Assembly (NCBI GenBank): GCA_045536365.1
Contig: JAZSNL010000020.1
Span: 1-64,000, forward strand
Source: JAZSNL01 sp045536365
Lineage (GTDB): Bacteria; Bacillota_I; Bacilli_A; ML615J-28; CAG-313
Length of the DNA: 64,000 nt
Direction: 5' to 3'
Under the pieces are notes generated by a model that saw only the letters and a program-made list of their open reading frames with translations, searched no databases and was not told the DNA's origin. Position 1 is the stretch's first letter, and every line of letters begins with the position of its first letter. Below, piece by piece: positions 31,114 to 40,944 of the stretch. Both the position numbers and the translations under genes were made by a program.

Positions 31114-32478
31114 ATGAACATTAAAGATATATATGAATCACAAAAAAGATACTATATGTCTCATCAAACATTATCATATCAATTTAGAAAAGAAGCTTTA
31201 ATTAAATTAAGAAAAGCAATAATTCGTCTTCAACCAGAAATTGAAAGAGCATTAAAAGTAGATCTAGGTAAATCGCCAACAGAATCCTATATGACTGAAA
31301 TAGGTCAAGTTTTAAATGAAATAACATATAGTTTAAGAAACTTAAAACATTGGATGAAACCTAAAAAAGTAAACAGTGGAATCGCAAACATTGGTGCGAA
31401 AAGTTATATAACAAGATATCCATATGGAAATATATTAATATTATCTCCATGGAATTATCCATTTTTACTTACAATGTCACCATTAATAGGTTCAATAATT
31501 GGAGGAAATACAACAATTATTAAACCTTCAGAAATATCAGTGAATGTTTCAAATATTATAAAACAATTAATAGAAGAAATATTTGATACTGAATATATAT
31601 CTGTAATATTAGGAAATAGTGATACGGCATTAGAATTATTAGATTACAAATATGATTTTATCTTTTTTACTGGAAGCACAAGAGTAGGTCAAATTGTTTT
31701 AAACAAAGCAGCTGCTAATATGACTCCGGTTTGTTTAGAACTCGGAGGTAAATCACCTTGTATAGTTACTAAGGATGCAAAAATACATTTAGCAGCAAAA
31801 AGAATTATGTTTGGAAAATTATTAAATTCTGGACAAACATGTGTTGCTCCAGATTATCTATATGTTGATGAATCTATAAAAGATGAATTAATAAAAGAAC
31901 TTATTATTTCATCTAAAGAATTATATGGAATGAATCCGTTAATTCATCAAGATTATGGAAAAATTATAAATAAAAAACATTATCAAAGACTATTAAAATT
32001 ATTAGAAAATCAAAAAATAATTTTAGGTGGATTCGGAGATGGAGAAAAAATAGCTCCAACAATAGTTGATAATGTTGATTTTGATAATGTATTAATGAAA
32101 GAGGAAATATTTGGACCTATTTTACCGATTGTAACTTTTAAAGAATTAAGTGAAGTAGAAGAAAATTTAATTAATAAACCTATTCCTCTTGCGTTATATT
32201 TATTTACAAACAATAATAAAACAAAAAAACAAATTTTAAATAATATACCTTTTGGTGGTGGATGTGTTAATGATACGATAATGCATTTATCAAATAAAAA
32301 TTTACCTTTTGGTGGTGTTGGATCAAGCGGCATGGGAAGATACCACGGTAAAACAACTTTTGAAACATTTACTGTAACAAAATCAATTTTACAACAAAAT
32401 AATTTATTTGATATAAAATTAAGATATGCACCATATAATTCAAAAAAAGATGATATTATTAAAAAAGTTTTAAAATAG
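31114..32478 (+). CDS. Aldehyde dehydrogenase
   Basis: 454 residues of the NAD(P)-dependent aldehyde dehydrogenase family, class 3-like by its shorter length: PWNYPF, FTGSTRVGQIV, catalytic Glu in LELGGKSP (about 210) and Cys in NSGQTCVAPDY (about 245), and the C-terminal PFGGVGSSGMGRYHG. Oxidises fatty or aromatic aldehydes. ATG at 31114 is chosen over TTG at 31111 given GAGGTGAT upstream. Confidence 0.93.
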   Translation: MNIKDIYESQKRYYMSHQTLSYQFRKEALIKLRKAIIRLQPEIERALKVDLGKSPTESYMTEIGQVLNEITYSLRNLKHWMKPKKVNSGIANIGAKSYITRYPYGNILILSPWNYPFLLTMSPLIGSIIGGNTTIIKPSEISVNVSNIIKQLIEEIFDTEYISVILGNSDTALELLDYKYDFIFFTGSTRVGQIVLNKAAANMTPVCLELGGKSPCIVTKDAKIHLAAKRIMFGKLLNSGQTCVAPDYLYVDESIKDELIKELIISSKELYGMNPLIHQDYGKIINKKHYQRLLKLLENQKIILGGFGDGEKIAPTIVDNVDFDNVLMKEEIFGPILPIVTFKELSEVEENLINKPIPLALYLFTNNNKTKKQILNNIPFGGGCVNDTIMHLSNKNLPFGGVGSSGMGRYHGKTTFETFTVTKSILQQNNLFDIKLRYAPYNSKKDDIIKKVLK

Positions 32479-32486
32479 GAGAATAT

Positions 32487-33113
32487 ATGTTAGGCGATAA
32501 TATTAAATTATTAAGAGAAGAGGCTAGATTATCAAGAGCAGAACTTGCGGAAAAAGTGGGAATTTCTGAACAAGTTTTAACTGATATCGAAAAAGGTCTT
32601 GCAAGACCTAGTGATAGATTACTTGAAAAAATGTGTGTCTATTTAAGAATAAGTCTTGAAGATATTAAAACAAGAGATATAGTATCAGAAAGACAAGAAG
32701 CATTAAAGAATATGAAAAAGGATAAAACAAGAGGAGATTATAATTGGTATTTAGGAAGTAAAACTAAAATAGCTTTTTATATATCATATCTTATTATTAT
32801 TCCTGCGACATTCTTGTTAACATTATTTTGTTTTTTACTTCCTCAAAAAGAAGTAATGATGGAATTATTTGAATGGACTGAACAACAAGCAATGTTAGGA
32901 TGTTTTACTTATGCATATTTATTCTGTGCTTTTCCTACATTAGTATATTTAATTATATTTGTATTTAAAAACATAAAAATAAGACTACAATGGTGGATGA
33001 TATTCTTAGTACAATTTATTATTGGTTTAGCTGGTGCAGCAGCAATAATAGCAGTTATTCCAGGTATTGTTTATTCTTTATATCAAGTTATAGTGAAACG
33101 AGGAAAAAATTAG
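32487..33113 (+). CDS. XRE regulator with C-terminal membrane helices
   Basis: 208 residues: HTH in the first 60 (LREEARLSRAELAEKVGISE, then TDIEKGLARPS), a polar linker, and three membrane helices (about 95-117, 130-150, 165-195). Second membrane-tethered XRE protein in this window. AGGAG precedes the ATG. The HAD gene starts 8 bases after its stop. Confidence 0.8.
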   Translation: MLGDNIKLLREEARLSRAELAEKVGISEQVLTDIEKGLARPSDRLLEKMCVYLRISLEDIKTRDIVSERQEALKNMKKDKTRGDYNWYLGSKTKIAFYISYLIIIPATFLLTLFCFLLPQKEVMMELFEWTEQQAMLGCFTYAYLFCAFPTLVYLIIFVFKNIKIRLQWWMIFLVQFIIGLAGAAAIIAVIPGIVYSLYQVIVKRGKN

Positions 33114-33121
33114 GAGGTTCT

Positions 33122-33994
33122 ATGGAAAAAAATAAAAAACCTATTATTGCATTAATGTATGATTTTGATAAAACATTATGTGGTAAAGATATGCAAGATT
33201 ACAGCTTTATTCCTAGTATTGGAATGAATTCAAGTGAATTTTGGCAAGAAGCTAATAAACTTGCAACAAAAACAAATATGGATAAGATATTAGCTTATAT
33301 GTATTTGATGATTAAAACAGCCAAGAAAAATGATGTTCCTATTACAAAAGAAGCATTTACTAAATTAGGAGAAGAAGTTGTTTTATTAAAAGGTGTTAAA
33401 GGATGGTTTGACCGAATTAATGCTTATGGTAAAGTATATGATGTTGAAATAGAACATTATATTTTATCATCAGGATTAAGTGAAATAATTGAAGGAACAC
33501 CTATTGCAAAACATTTTAAACGTATATATGCATGTCAATTTCATTACAATGAAAGAGGCAATGCTGACTGGCCTCAACAAGCAGTTAACTATACTACAAA
33601 GACACAATTCTTATTTAGAATATCTAAAGGTGTATTAGATGTTATGGATGATGTAACATTAAATAGTTCTATTTCAGAAGAAGATAGAAGAATACCATAT
33701 CATAATATGATATATATTGGAGATGGCCTAACAGATGTACCTTGTATGCGTTTAGTTAAAGAACGAGGAGGAGAATCAATTGCTATTTTCCATCGTAATG
33801 ATAAACGAATAGTTAATAAATTATTAAAAGAAGGAAGAGTAAATTATGCTTGTCCTGCTGATTATACAAACGGAAGTATGTTAGATACAGTAGTTAAAAA
33901 GATTATTCAAAAAATGGCTATTTCTCAAGAATTAATAAATACACATATAGAACAAATAAAAGAAATTAATGATGGTGAAGAAAATGAAAAATAA
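33122..33994 (+). CDS. HAD phosphatase, phosphoserine-phosphatase-like
   Basis: 290 residues with motif I MYDFDKTLCGKDMQ, motif II ILSSGLSE near 115 and motif IV YIGDGLTDVPCM near 205. It is a HAD protein of the phosphoserine phosphatase-like branch; the substrate is unknown. The ATG at 33122, preceded by AGGAGG, is the true start; the frame upstream runs into the XRE gene. Overlaps the next gene by 11 bases. Confidence 0.85.
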   Translation: MEKNKKPIIALMYDFDKTLCGKDMQDYSFIPSIGMNSSEFWQEANKLATKTNMDKILAYMYLMIKTAKKNDVPITKEAFTKLGEEVVLLKGVKGWFDRINAYGKVYDVEIEHYILSSGLSEIIEGTPIAKHFKRIYACQFHYNERGNADWPQQAVNYTTKTQFLFRISKGVLDVMDDVTLNSSISEEDRRIPYHNMIYIGDGLTDVPCMRLVKERGGESIAIFHRNDKRIVNKLLKEGRVNYACPADYTNGSMLDTVVKKIIQKMAISQELINTHIEQIKEINDGEENEK

Positions 33995-34301
33995 AGTAAT
34001 TCATTTTATCTTAACAATTTCTTATGTTACTATTTCATTAATAGGTATGGTTTTATTTCCAATATTTTCAAATAAAGAATGGGTTGGTACATATTTAATT
34101 GTTTTACTTGTCTTTTTAGTATTTGGTTTTTTGGGATTAGTATTATATCATTCATTAATATCTAAATATAAATGTCCTCATTGTCAACATGAATTTAGAA
34201 TAAATTTCTTTAAGGATTTAATTACATTAGGATCTAACAAAGGAAAAAATGTTGTTTGTCCTAATTGTAAAAATAAAAATTATATAAATAGGATTAATTA
34301 A
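33984..34301 (+). CDS. Small membrane protein with zinc ribbon
   Basis: 105 residues: two membrane helices (about 8-28 and 37-60) followed by a cytoplasmic four-Cys ribbon KYKCPHCQHEF ... VVCPNCKNKNY. Family not recognised. The start overlaps the HAD gene; GGTGAAGA lies upstream. Possibly a membrane adaptor for the HAD or XRE gene products of the same operon. Confidence 0.7.
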   Translation: MKNKVIHFILTISYVTISLIGMVLFPIFSNKEWVGTYLIVLLVFLVFGFLGLVLYHSLISKYKCPHCQHEFRINFFKDLITLGSNKGKNVVCPNCKNKNYINRIN

Positions 34302-34338
34302 AAAAAGCAGTAAAATAAAATTTTTACTGCTTTTTTTA
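34301..34338 (+). terminator. Terminator
   Basis: AAAAAAAGCAGTAAAA pairs with TTTTACTGCTTTTTTT. Confidence 0.85.
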
Positions 34339-34351
34339 TAACCTTATTCCA

Positions 34352-34400
34352 TTGACTTTTTTACTAAAAAGTAGTATAATAAATTGAGAATGATTCTCAA
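34352..34400 (+). promoter_or_regulatory. Promoter with Fur/Zur-type operator for the zinc operon
   Basis: TTGACT (34352-34357), 17-base spacer, TATAAT (34375-34380), and directly at the start point the perfect palindrome TTGAGAATGATTCTCAA (34384-34400), a 7-1-7 box of the Fur family. The operon encodes a Fur-family repressor and zinc uptake, so this is most likely a Zur box. Confidence 0.85.
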
Positions 34401-34422
34401 ATTTACGAAAGGAAGATAAATT

Positions 34423-34821
34423 ATGAATAGTTGTAAAAGTTATCAAACAAAACAAAAAAATATTATTCATTCTCTATTATTAGAATATCAAAATACTGAT
34501 TTAACAATAGAAGAAATTATTAATATTTTAATTATTCGCCAAACTCCTGTTGCAAAGGCAACTCTATATCGTTGTTTAGATTCCTTTATGGATTTGGGAA
34601 TTGTTAAAAAATGGAAATTGGATAATAAAACATCTTATCAATATATTGGTGAAGATGAATCTCAATTTAAATTAAAATGCGAATGTTGTGGGAAACTAAT
34701 AAAAGCAGAAATGCCAGTTTTAAATAAAGTAGATAGTGCAGTTACTAGTAAGTACGGTTTTCATATTGATATGACTAAATCAGTATTATACGGTAAATGT
34801 GAAGAATGTTCGGAGAAATAA
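34423..34821 (+). CDS. zur: Fur-family regulator, probably Zur
   Basis: 132 residues: winged HTH with TPVAKATLYRCLDSFMDLGIVKK, then the dimerisation part with structural-zinc cysteines CECCGK and GKCEECSEK. Fur, PerR and Zur are hard to tell apart by eye; Zur is favoured because the gene is first in a zinc ABC-transporter operon. GAAAGGAAG precedes the ATG. It likely represses its own operon through the palindrome at 34384-34400. Confidence 0.85.
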   Translation: MNSCKSYQTKQKNIIHSLLLEYQNTDLTIEEIINILIIRQTPVAKATLYRCLDSFMDLGIVKKWKLDNKTSYQYIGEDESQFKLKCECCGKLIKAEMPVLNKVDSAVTSKYGFHIDMTKSVLYGKCEECSEK

Positions 34822-34822
34822 T

Positions 34823-35881
34823 ATGAAAAAAATATTATTTTATCTTGTTTTGTTTATTTCAATTTTAGGATTAACATCATGTACCACTATTACTCCCACA
34901 ATAAATAAAAAACAAATAGTTGTTACATTATATCCTGAATATCAAATGGTAAAAGCAATTCTTGGATCAGATAAAGTTTTAAATTCCATTTATGATGTTA
35001 ATTTAATAATTCCATACGGATGTGATATTCATAACTATGATCCTAGTATGAATGATTTGTTAACTATTAAAAAAGCATATGCTTTTATTTATACTTCTGA
35101 TTCAATGGAAAAATGGGTTTCATTACTTAATTTCAGCAATGAAACAAAAGTTTTAAATCTAGAAACTGACGAAAGAATAGAATTAATTGAAATGACTGAA
35201 TCAGCTGAAGAACATGAAGGACATGATCATGAAACACACGATCACGGTCATAATCATAGTCATGAGTTTGACCCTCATATTTGGATATATCCTGTATATG
35301 CAGCATATATGGTAGAAGAAATAAGAGATTTATTAATTGATATAACACCAGACCCATATTATCCTGATTCAGGTATAAGACAAACAATAATTGATAATGC
35401 ACAAATATATATTGATCAATTATATGATTTAGATATTGCAATAAAACAAATAGTAAGTGCAGCAAAGACAAAAACAATGTATTTTGCAAGTCCATTTGCA
35501 TTCTATTATTGGGCATATTACTATAATTTAGATTATGTTTTAACATATAAAACATGTTCAACTGAAATAGATCCTTCTTTAACAGATATAGCTTCTATTG
35601 TAGAGGAAATGTTAGAACATGACGCAAAAGTTATTTATTCAAGAGAATTAATGTCAGATCAAGCTGCAAGAATGATTTCTGAAAAAACGGGTGCTGAAGT
35701 ATTAGAATTACATTCAGGACATAATATATCTAATAAACATGTTGGTTTAGAAGAATATTCATTTATAAATATTATGAAACGAAATATTCTAAATCTTGCA
35801 AAAGGTTTAGAAGTTGATGTTAATAAAATTGATAATTTCGTTTTAAGAGAGGAGGTAAATAATGAGTCAAATCCAATGTAA
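34823..35881 (+). CDS. znuA: Zinc-binding ABC transporter lipoprotein
   Basis: 352 residues: signal peptide with lipobox LTSC (Cys20 region), cluster A-I solute-binding protein with GCDIHNYDPS, the His-rich loop HDHETHDHGHNHSH, FDPHIW, and the conserved SPFAFYYWAYYYNL. The His-rich loop and PHIW point to zinc, with Mn as the weaker alternative. The true ATG is 34823, one base after the regulator stop. Its 3' end overlaps the ATPase gene by 20 bases. Confidence 0.92.
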   Translation: MKKILFYLVLFISILGLTSCTTITPTINKKQIVVTLYPEYQMVKAILGSDKVLNSIYDVNLIIPYGCDIHNYDPSMNDLLTIKKAYAFIYTSDSMEKWVSLLNFSNETKVLNLETDERIELIEMTESAEEHEGHDHETHDHGHNHSHEFDPHIWIYPVYAAYMVEEIRDLLIDITPDPYYPDSGIRQTIIDNAQIYIDQLYDLDIAIKQIVSAAKTKTMYFASPFAFYYWAYYYNLDYVLTYKTCSTEIDPSLTDIASIVEEMLEHDAKVIYSRELMSDQAARMISEKTGAEVLELHSGHNISNKHVGLEEYSFINIMKRNILNLAKGLEVDVNKIDNFVLREEVNNESNPM

Positions 35882-36566
35882 AAATATGTCAATTGGTTAC
35901 GCAAATAAAGTAGTATTAAGAAATATTAATTTTGAAATTAATCAAGGCGAATATGTTTTTATTTTAGGTGATAATGGTGTTGGTAAAACAACATTATTAA
36001 AAACATTATTAGGTTTAATTCCTCCACTTAAAGGTGAAATTATTTATGATAATTCAATAAAGAAAACATCAATGGGATATATACCTCAAAAAAGTAAAAT
36101 TCAACAAGAATTCCCAGCTTCTGTTTATGAAATTGTTTTATCAGGATGTGTTAATACATTAAAATGGAAACCTTTCTATACAAAGAAAGAAAAAGAAAAA
36201 GTAGCAGATGCGATGAAATTATTAAATATTTCTCACTTAGCAAAAAGACCATATCGTGAATTATCTGGTGGTCAACAACAAAGAGTTTTGTTGGCAAGAG
36301 CTTTTTGTGCAACAGATAAAATTTTAGTTTTAGATGAACCTTTTGTTGGCTTAGATGATTATTCTACTAAACAATTACAAAAATCATTAACAAAGATTAA
36401 TAAAGAATTAGGTGTTACTATTGTAATTGTTTCTCACTATATTGAAGATTCTTTAAAACATTCAAATAAACTAATAGTATTATCAGAGGATAAAACATAT
36501 TGTTGTCATCCTAGTGAATATCATTTAAATACTCCAGTAAAGGAGGAAACTAAAGATGTTAAATAA
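35862..36566 (+). CDS. znuC: Zinc ABC transporter ATP-binding protein
   Basis: 234 residues: Walker A GDNGVGKTT, signature LSGGQQQRVLLARA, Walker B ILVLDEP, H-loop VSHY. Strong AGGAGG site upstream. Overlaps the permease gene by 11 bases. Confidence 0.93.
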   Translation: MSQIQCKNMSIGYANKVVLRNINFEINQGEYVFILGDNGVGKTTLLKTLLGLIPPLKGEIIYDNSIKKTSMGYIPQKSKIQQEFPASVYEIVLSGCVNTLKWKPFYTKKEKEKVADAMKLLNISHLAKRPYRELSGGQQQRVLLARAFCATDKILVLDEPFVGLDDYSTKQLQKSLTKINKELGVTIVIVSHYIEDSLKHSNKLIVLSEDKTYCCHPSEYHLNTPVKEETKDVK

Positions 36567-37404
36567 TATTATTTTATCAAGTGTAACTGACATTTTACAT
36601 AATATGGATATTTTTAAGTATCCTTTAATAGTTGGTATTTTACTTTGTTTCTCTGCTGGTATCTTAGGTGTTATCTTAGTATTAAAAAGATATTCAATGA
36701 TTGGTGATGGTTTAAGTCATGTAACTTTTGGGGTATTTGCGATTGCGTTATCGTTTGAGTTTGTTAAAACATCGTATGCAATTGTTATTCCTGTTGTTAT
36801 CGTAGCTGCTTATGTTTTATTAAGAATCGGGGAAAGTACAAAGATTAAAGGAGATGCGGCAATAGGATTAATTTCGAGTGCTTCTCTTGCAATTGGTTAT
36901 CTAGTTGGATCAAAGAATGGTTTTACTACGGATATTGATAGTTATATGTTTGGTAGTATTGCTTTTGCATCTAGAGAAGATTTAATTTATTTAATTCCTG
37001 TAGCTTCACTTATTTTAATAACATTTATTTTGTTATATAATCGTATATTTGTTGTTGTATTTGATGAAGAGTTTGCTAAAGCAACAGGTATTAAAACAAA
37101 AGCATTTAATATGTTTTTTGCTGTATTAACAGCGGTAACTGTTGTTGTAGGTATTAGAATAATGGGATCATTATTGATAAGTGCTATTATTATTTTACCT
37201 GCTTTGTCTGCAATGCAAGTATTTACAAAATTTAAGAAAGTTATTATTGCTACACCAATTATCTCAATAGTATCATTCTTAATTGCCTTTTTCTGTTTTA
37301 TGAATTTCTCTTCTGCAGCAAGTATTGTTGTTGTTAATTTAGGTGTCTTTTTCTTATTTGTTTTAATTGGATTTATTAAAAAATTAATAGTGAATAAACT
37401 TTAA
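36556..37404 (+). CDS. znuB: Zinc ABC transporter permease
   Basis: 282 residues with about eight membrane helices of the ABC-3 family: LKRYSMIGDGLSHVTFGVFA near residue 45 and GIRIMGSLLISAIIILPA near 200 are the family signatures. AGGAGG upstream. Completes the Zur-regulated ZnuABC system. Confidence 0.93.
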   Translation: MLNNIILSSVTDILHNMDIFKYPLIVGILLCFSAGILGVILVLKRYSMIGDGLSHVTFGVFAIALSFEFVKTSYAIVIPVVIVAAYVLLRIGESTKIKGDAAIGLISSASLAIGYLVGSKNGFTTDIDSYMFGSIAFASREDLIYLIPVASLILITFILLYNRIFVVVFDEEFAKATGIKTKAFNMFFAVLTAVTVVVGIRIMGSLLISAIIILPALSAMQVFTKFKKVIIATPIISIVSFLIAFFCFMNFSSAASIVVVNLGVFFLFVLIGFIKKLIVNKL

Positions 37405-37405
37405 A

Positions 37406-38140
37406 ATGGATAATTTTCAAATAGCAATTCTTTCAGCACAAAAGGAAGAAGAAAAATTAACAATAGGAGTAAGACAAGAAAAAATATTACATCGTACGAT
37501 TAAATATTATTTAGAACCTAATGAAAAATTCCATGAAATAAAAATTGGTAAAATGTATGCCGATATTAAAAAGGATGATTTAATATATGAAATTCAAACA
37601 GGACATTTTAATGCATTACGTCATAAATTAGATACATTTTTACCTAATTATAAAGTATGTGTTGTTTATCCTATCGCGTATAATAAAACAATTCATTTAA
37701 TTGATGATTCTGGTGAGGTAGTTACTAGAAAATCACCTAAAAAAGGAAGTAGTTTTTCATTATTTATTGAATTATATAAAATTAAATCTTATTTAAAAGA
37801 TTCTAATTTAACTTTTAAAGCTTTATTAATAGATATGGAAGAATACCGTACTAAAGTAGTTAAAAAACATTATCATTCTAAAGGCTTTTTAAAAGAAGTA
37901 CAAGTGCCTCTTAACTTAGTGAAAGAATATGATATAAATAAAATTGATGATATATATTTATTATTCAATGAATATCCAAAATTACAATGTGATTTCACAA
38001 GTAAAGATTTTTCTAAAATAACAAAAGTTTCTCCTAATAAAGCTAATACAATATTAAATGTTTTACATTATTTAGATGTTGTAGAAAGAATTGATAAAGT
38101 TAAAAAAGCATATATTTATAGAATTAAAAAAACACATTAG
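37406..38140 (+). CDS. Unknown protein, possible PD-(D/E)xK-like fold plus winged helix
   Basis: 244 residues, not recognised with confidence. The segment KMYADIKKDDLIYEIQTGHF (about 48-67) reads like the core of a restriction-nuclease-like fold (acidic residue, then E-x-Q/T after a hydrophobic strand), followed by strand NYKVCVVYPIAYNKTIHLID. The last 60 residues (SKDFSKITKVSPNKANTILN) look like a winged HTH. It starts one base after the znuB stop with no visible ribosome binding site, so translation depends on coupling, and it belongs to the zinc operon. A metal-related role is only inferred. Confidence 0.5.
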   Translation: MDNFQIAILSAQKEEEKLTIGVRQEKILHRTIKYYLEPNEKFHEIKIGKMYADIKKDDLIYEIQTGHFNALRHKLDTFLPNYKVCVVYPIAYNKTIHLIDDSGEVVTRKSPKKGSSFSLFIELYKIKSYLKDSNLTFKALLIDMEEYRTKVVKKHYHSKGFLKEVQVPLNLVKEYDINKIDDIYLLFNEYPKLQCDFTSKDFSKITKVSPNKANTILNVLHYLDVVERIDKVKKAYIYRIKKTH

Positions 38141-38172
38141 AACTACGAATAATCGTAATTCTAATGTGTTTT
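38130..38172. terminator. Bidirectional terminator
   Basis: Long stem AAACACATTAGAA.TACGA / TCGTA.TTCTAATGTGTTT between convergent genes. Confidence 0.85.
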
Positions 38173-38428
38173 ATGCATTTTGTATAGCGTTAAGTAATGC
38201 TTTAGATAATTGATCAGCACAACTAGTAGAACGAGGTCCACAAGTATTTCCTTTTAAGATACCTGCAACTTCTTCAGCTTTTTTACCTTCTACTAATTTT
38301 GCGATAGCTTTTAAATTACCATTACAGCCACCTGTAAAAACAACATTATGAATATATCCTTGTTCATCAATATCAAAATCAATTTGTCTTGCACAAACTT
38401 GTTGAGTTATATATGTAATATGTTTCAT
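38171..38428 (-). CDS. TSCPD-domain protein (TIGR03905-like)
   Basis: 85 residues with the TSCPD pattern: C-A-R-Q-I-D-F near the start, FTGGCNGNLKAIAKLVEG and GNTCGPRSTSCADQLSKAL. The domain also occurs at the C terminus of ribonucleotide reductases; stand-alone versions have no known role. AAAGGAG precedes the ATG. Confidence 0.9.
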   Translation of the reverse strand: MKHITYITQQVCARQIDFDIDEQGYIHNVVFTGGCNGNLKAIAKLVEGKKAEEVAGILKGNTCGPRSTSCADQLSKALLNAIQNA

Positions 38429-38530
38429 AAAATATTCTCCTTTTGTTACTTAATTATACATTTTTTCTAAAACGATTGCAAAACTTTTGCTTAACTAGTA
38501 TAATATATAAAGATTTAAGGAAGTGATAAT

Positions 38531-39655
38531 ATGATTTATTTTGATAATGCAGCTACAACTAAACCTACATTAGAAATATTAAAATTACATCAAAGAATAA
38601 GTAATGAATATTGGTATAATACAAATAGTATTCATATGTTAGGTCAAAAAGCAAATGGCTTATTAGAACAATCAATAAATGTTATAAAAGATACTTTAAA
38701 TTGTAAAAATAAAAAAGTTATATTTACCTCTTCAGCAACAACTTCAAATAATTTAGCTATCTATGGTATATGTAATTCTTTTATTGGTCAAAATAAACAT
38801 ATAATAACATCTAAAATAGAACATCCTTCAGTATTAAATTGTTATAAAGATTTAGAAACAAAAGGTTTTAAAGTAACATATTTATCTGTAAATAATCAAG
38901 GTAATATTGACTTAAATGAATTAGAACAAGCTATTACAACAGATACAATCTTAATATCTTTAATGTGGGTTAATAATATTATAGGAAGTATTTTACCAAT
39001 TAAAGAAGTAATTAAAATTGTTAAAAAACATCCTAGATTAAAATTCCATTTAGATGGAGTAGGAGGAATCGGTAAAATTAAAAATGATTTTAATTTTGAT
39101 GATATTGATTTAATAACTTTTACTCCTCATAAATTACATGGATTAAAAGGAACAGGTGTTTTATTAGTTAATAATAATATAACTCTTATATCTAATGTTA
39201 AAGGTGGGCATCAACAATATAATTTTATGCCGGGAACTGTTGATTTAGCAGGAGCTGTTTGTGCAGCTAAAACATTAAAAGAAGCTGTTTTATCAATAGA
39301 TAATAATTATCAAAAAGTTAGTAAGATATATCATTATTTAAAAAATAAATTAATATCTAATAATAATATTATTATTAACTCTCCAGATGCTAATTATTCC
39401 GTTTATAATTTAAACATATCATTTAAGAATATTAAAGGTGAAACTGTAGTTCACTTTTTAGAAAAACATCAAATATATATATCTACAACATCAGCTTGTA
39501 CCGCAACAACAAAAGATTTAGATAAAACTTTAATTGCAACTTTTAATGATGAGTCAAGAGCTATTAATGCGGTGAGAATTAGTTTTTCTCATGAAAATAC
39601 AATTGAAGAAGTAGATACACTACTAGAAAAAATAAAGGAATTGGAAACAATATAA
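38531..39655 (+). CDS. Cysteine desulfurase (NifS/IscS type)
   Basis: 374 residues, PLP-dependent: YFDNAATTKPT at the N terminus, PLP-Lys in TPHKLHGLKGTG (about 200) and catalytic Cys in STTSACTATT (about 324). Directly coupled to thiI, the same pair as B. subtilis nifZ-thiI, so it probably feeds persulfide sulfur to ThiI for tRNA 4-thiouridine. Confidence 0.93.
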   Translation: MIYFDNAATTKPTLEILKLHQRISNEYWYNTNSIHMLGQKANGLLEQSINVIKDTLNCKNKKVIFTSSATTSNNLAIYGICNSFIGQNKHIITSKIEHPSVLNCYKDLETKGFKVTYLSVNNQGNIDLNELEQAITTDTILISLMWVNNIIGSILPIKEVIKIVKKHPRLKFHLDGVGGIGKIKNDFNFDDIDLITFTPHKLHGLKGTGVLLVNNNITLISNVKGGHQQYNFMPGTVDLAGAVCAAKTLKEAVLSIDNNYQKVSKIYHYLKNKLISNNNIIINSPDANYSVYNLNISFKNIKGETVVHFLEKHQIYISTTSACTATTKDLDKTLIATFNDESRAINAVRISFSHENTIEEVDTLLEKIKELETI

Positions 39656-39656
39656 T

Positions 39657-40874
39657 ATGACAGATCACATTTTAATAAGATACGGAGAATTAAGTTTAAA
39701 GAAAACAAATCGTAAACAATTTATCCATCGTGTTAATAATCACATTAAAAGAGCATTAAAAGAATATAAAGACTTAACATTTGAATCAAGAGGATTAAGA
39801 TTCTATATAATGTTAAATGGAACAAATTTTGAAGAGTTAATTCCAATACTTAAAAAAATACCAGGTATTCATTCATTTAGTTTAGTTTCAAGATGTTCAT
39901 CAGATCTTGAAGATATTAAACAAACAACATTAGAAATAGTTAAGAATGAATTAAAGCCAGGTCAAACATTCAAAGTAGAAACACATCGTGCGGATAAAAA
40001 TTTTCCACTTACATCTATTGAAATAACAAAAGAAGTAAGTCGTAATTTATTTAGAAATATTGAAGGTTTAAAAGCCGATGTGCATAATCCAGATTATGTT
40101 TTAAATGTTGAAGTTAGATTAGAAGGTACATTTATTTTTACTAACTCTATTCCAGGACTTGGTGGATTACCTGCAGGATGCTTGGGAAAAGCTGTGTTAA
40201 TGATATCAGGTGGAATTGATAGTGTTGTTGCAGGATATATGGCAATTAAAAAAGGTATGTCAATTGAAGCTGTTCATTTTGCTGCTCCTCCATACACTAG
40301 TGACATGGCTGTTCAAAAGGTAATAGATTTATTAGAAAAGTTAACTCCTTATACAGAATTTCAAAATATTAATTTATATATAGTACCATTTACTAATATT
40401 CAAAAAGCAATATATGATAATTGTCGTGATGATTATGGCATTACAATTATGAGAAGAATGATGTATCGTATATGTGAAAGAATAGCAGAAGAAAAAGATT
40501 GTCTTGCTTTAATAAATGGTGAAAATATTGGACAAGTAGCAAGCCAAACATTAGAGAGTATGAAAACTATTGAAGAAGTAGTTAAAATACCAGTTATTCG
40601 TCCTCTTGCAACTCTAGATAAAGAAGATATTATGGAAGTATCACAAAAAATAGGAACATATGAAATTTCAATAAGACCATATGAAGATTGTTGTACAGTA
40701 TTTGTTCCTAAACATCCACAAATAAAACCTCTTTTATCTAAGGCTATTCAAGAGGAAAATAAATTTGACTATGAATCTTTAATTGAAGAAACAATTAAAA
40801 ATGTTGAAAGAATTGGTTTAAGAGTAAATAGACATCATAGTTTATTTAATCAAGATACTGAAGATATTTTCTAA
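39657..40874 (+). CDS. thiI: tRNA 4-thiouridine synthase ThiI
   Basis: 405 residues: N-terminal ferredoxin-like and THUMP domains (about 1-165) and a PP-loop ATP pyrophosphatase domain with SGGIDSVVAGYMAIKKG (about 183). No rhodanese-like C-terminal domain, as in Bacillus ThiI, which works with a dedicated desulfurase. Forms s4U8 in tRNA. Starts two bases after the desulfurase stop. Confidence 0.94.
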   Translation: MTDHILIRYGELSLKKTNRKQFIHRVNNHIKRALKEYKDLTFESRGLRFYIMLNGTNFEELIPILKKIPGIHSFSLVSRCSSDLEDIKQTTLEIVKNELKPGQTFKVETHRADKNFPLTSIEITKEVSRNLFRNIEGLKADVHNPDYVLNVEVRLEGTFIFTNSIPGLGGLPAGCLGKAVLMISGGIDSVVAGYMAIKKGMSIEAVHFAAPPYTSDMAVQKVIDLLEKLTPYTEFQNINLYIVPFTNIQKAIYDNCRDDYGITIMRRMMYRICERIAEEKDCLALINGENIGQVASQTLESMKTIEEVVKIPVIRPLATLDKEDIMEVSQKIGTYEISIRPYEDCCTVFVPKHPQIKPLLSKAIQEENKFDYESLIEETIKNVERIGLRVNRHHSLFNQDTEDIF

Positions 40875-40944
40875 AAATTACCATAGATAAGGTGTATAAA
40901 TTATCTATTCTTGTCAATAATATTTTTGACAGGAGGTGAAAATT

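Noticed and set aside
35133..35561. 142-residue minus-strand ORF with His-Asp repeats
   Set aside because: Antisense shadow of the His-rich znuA region.
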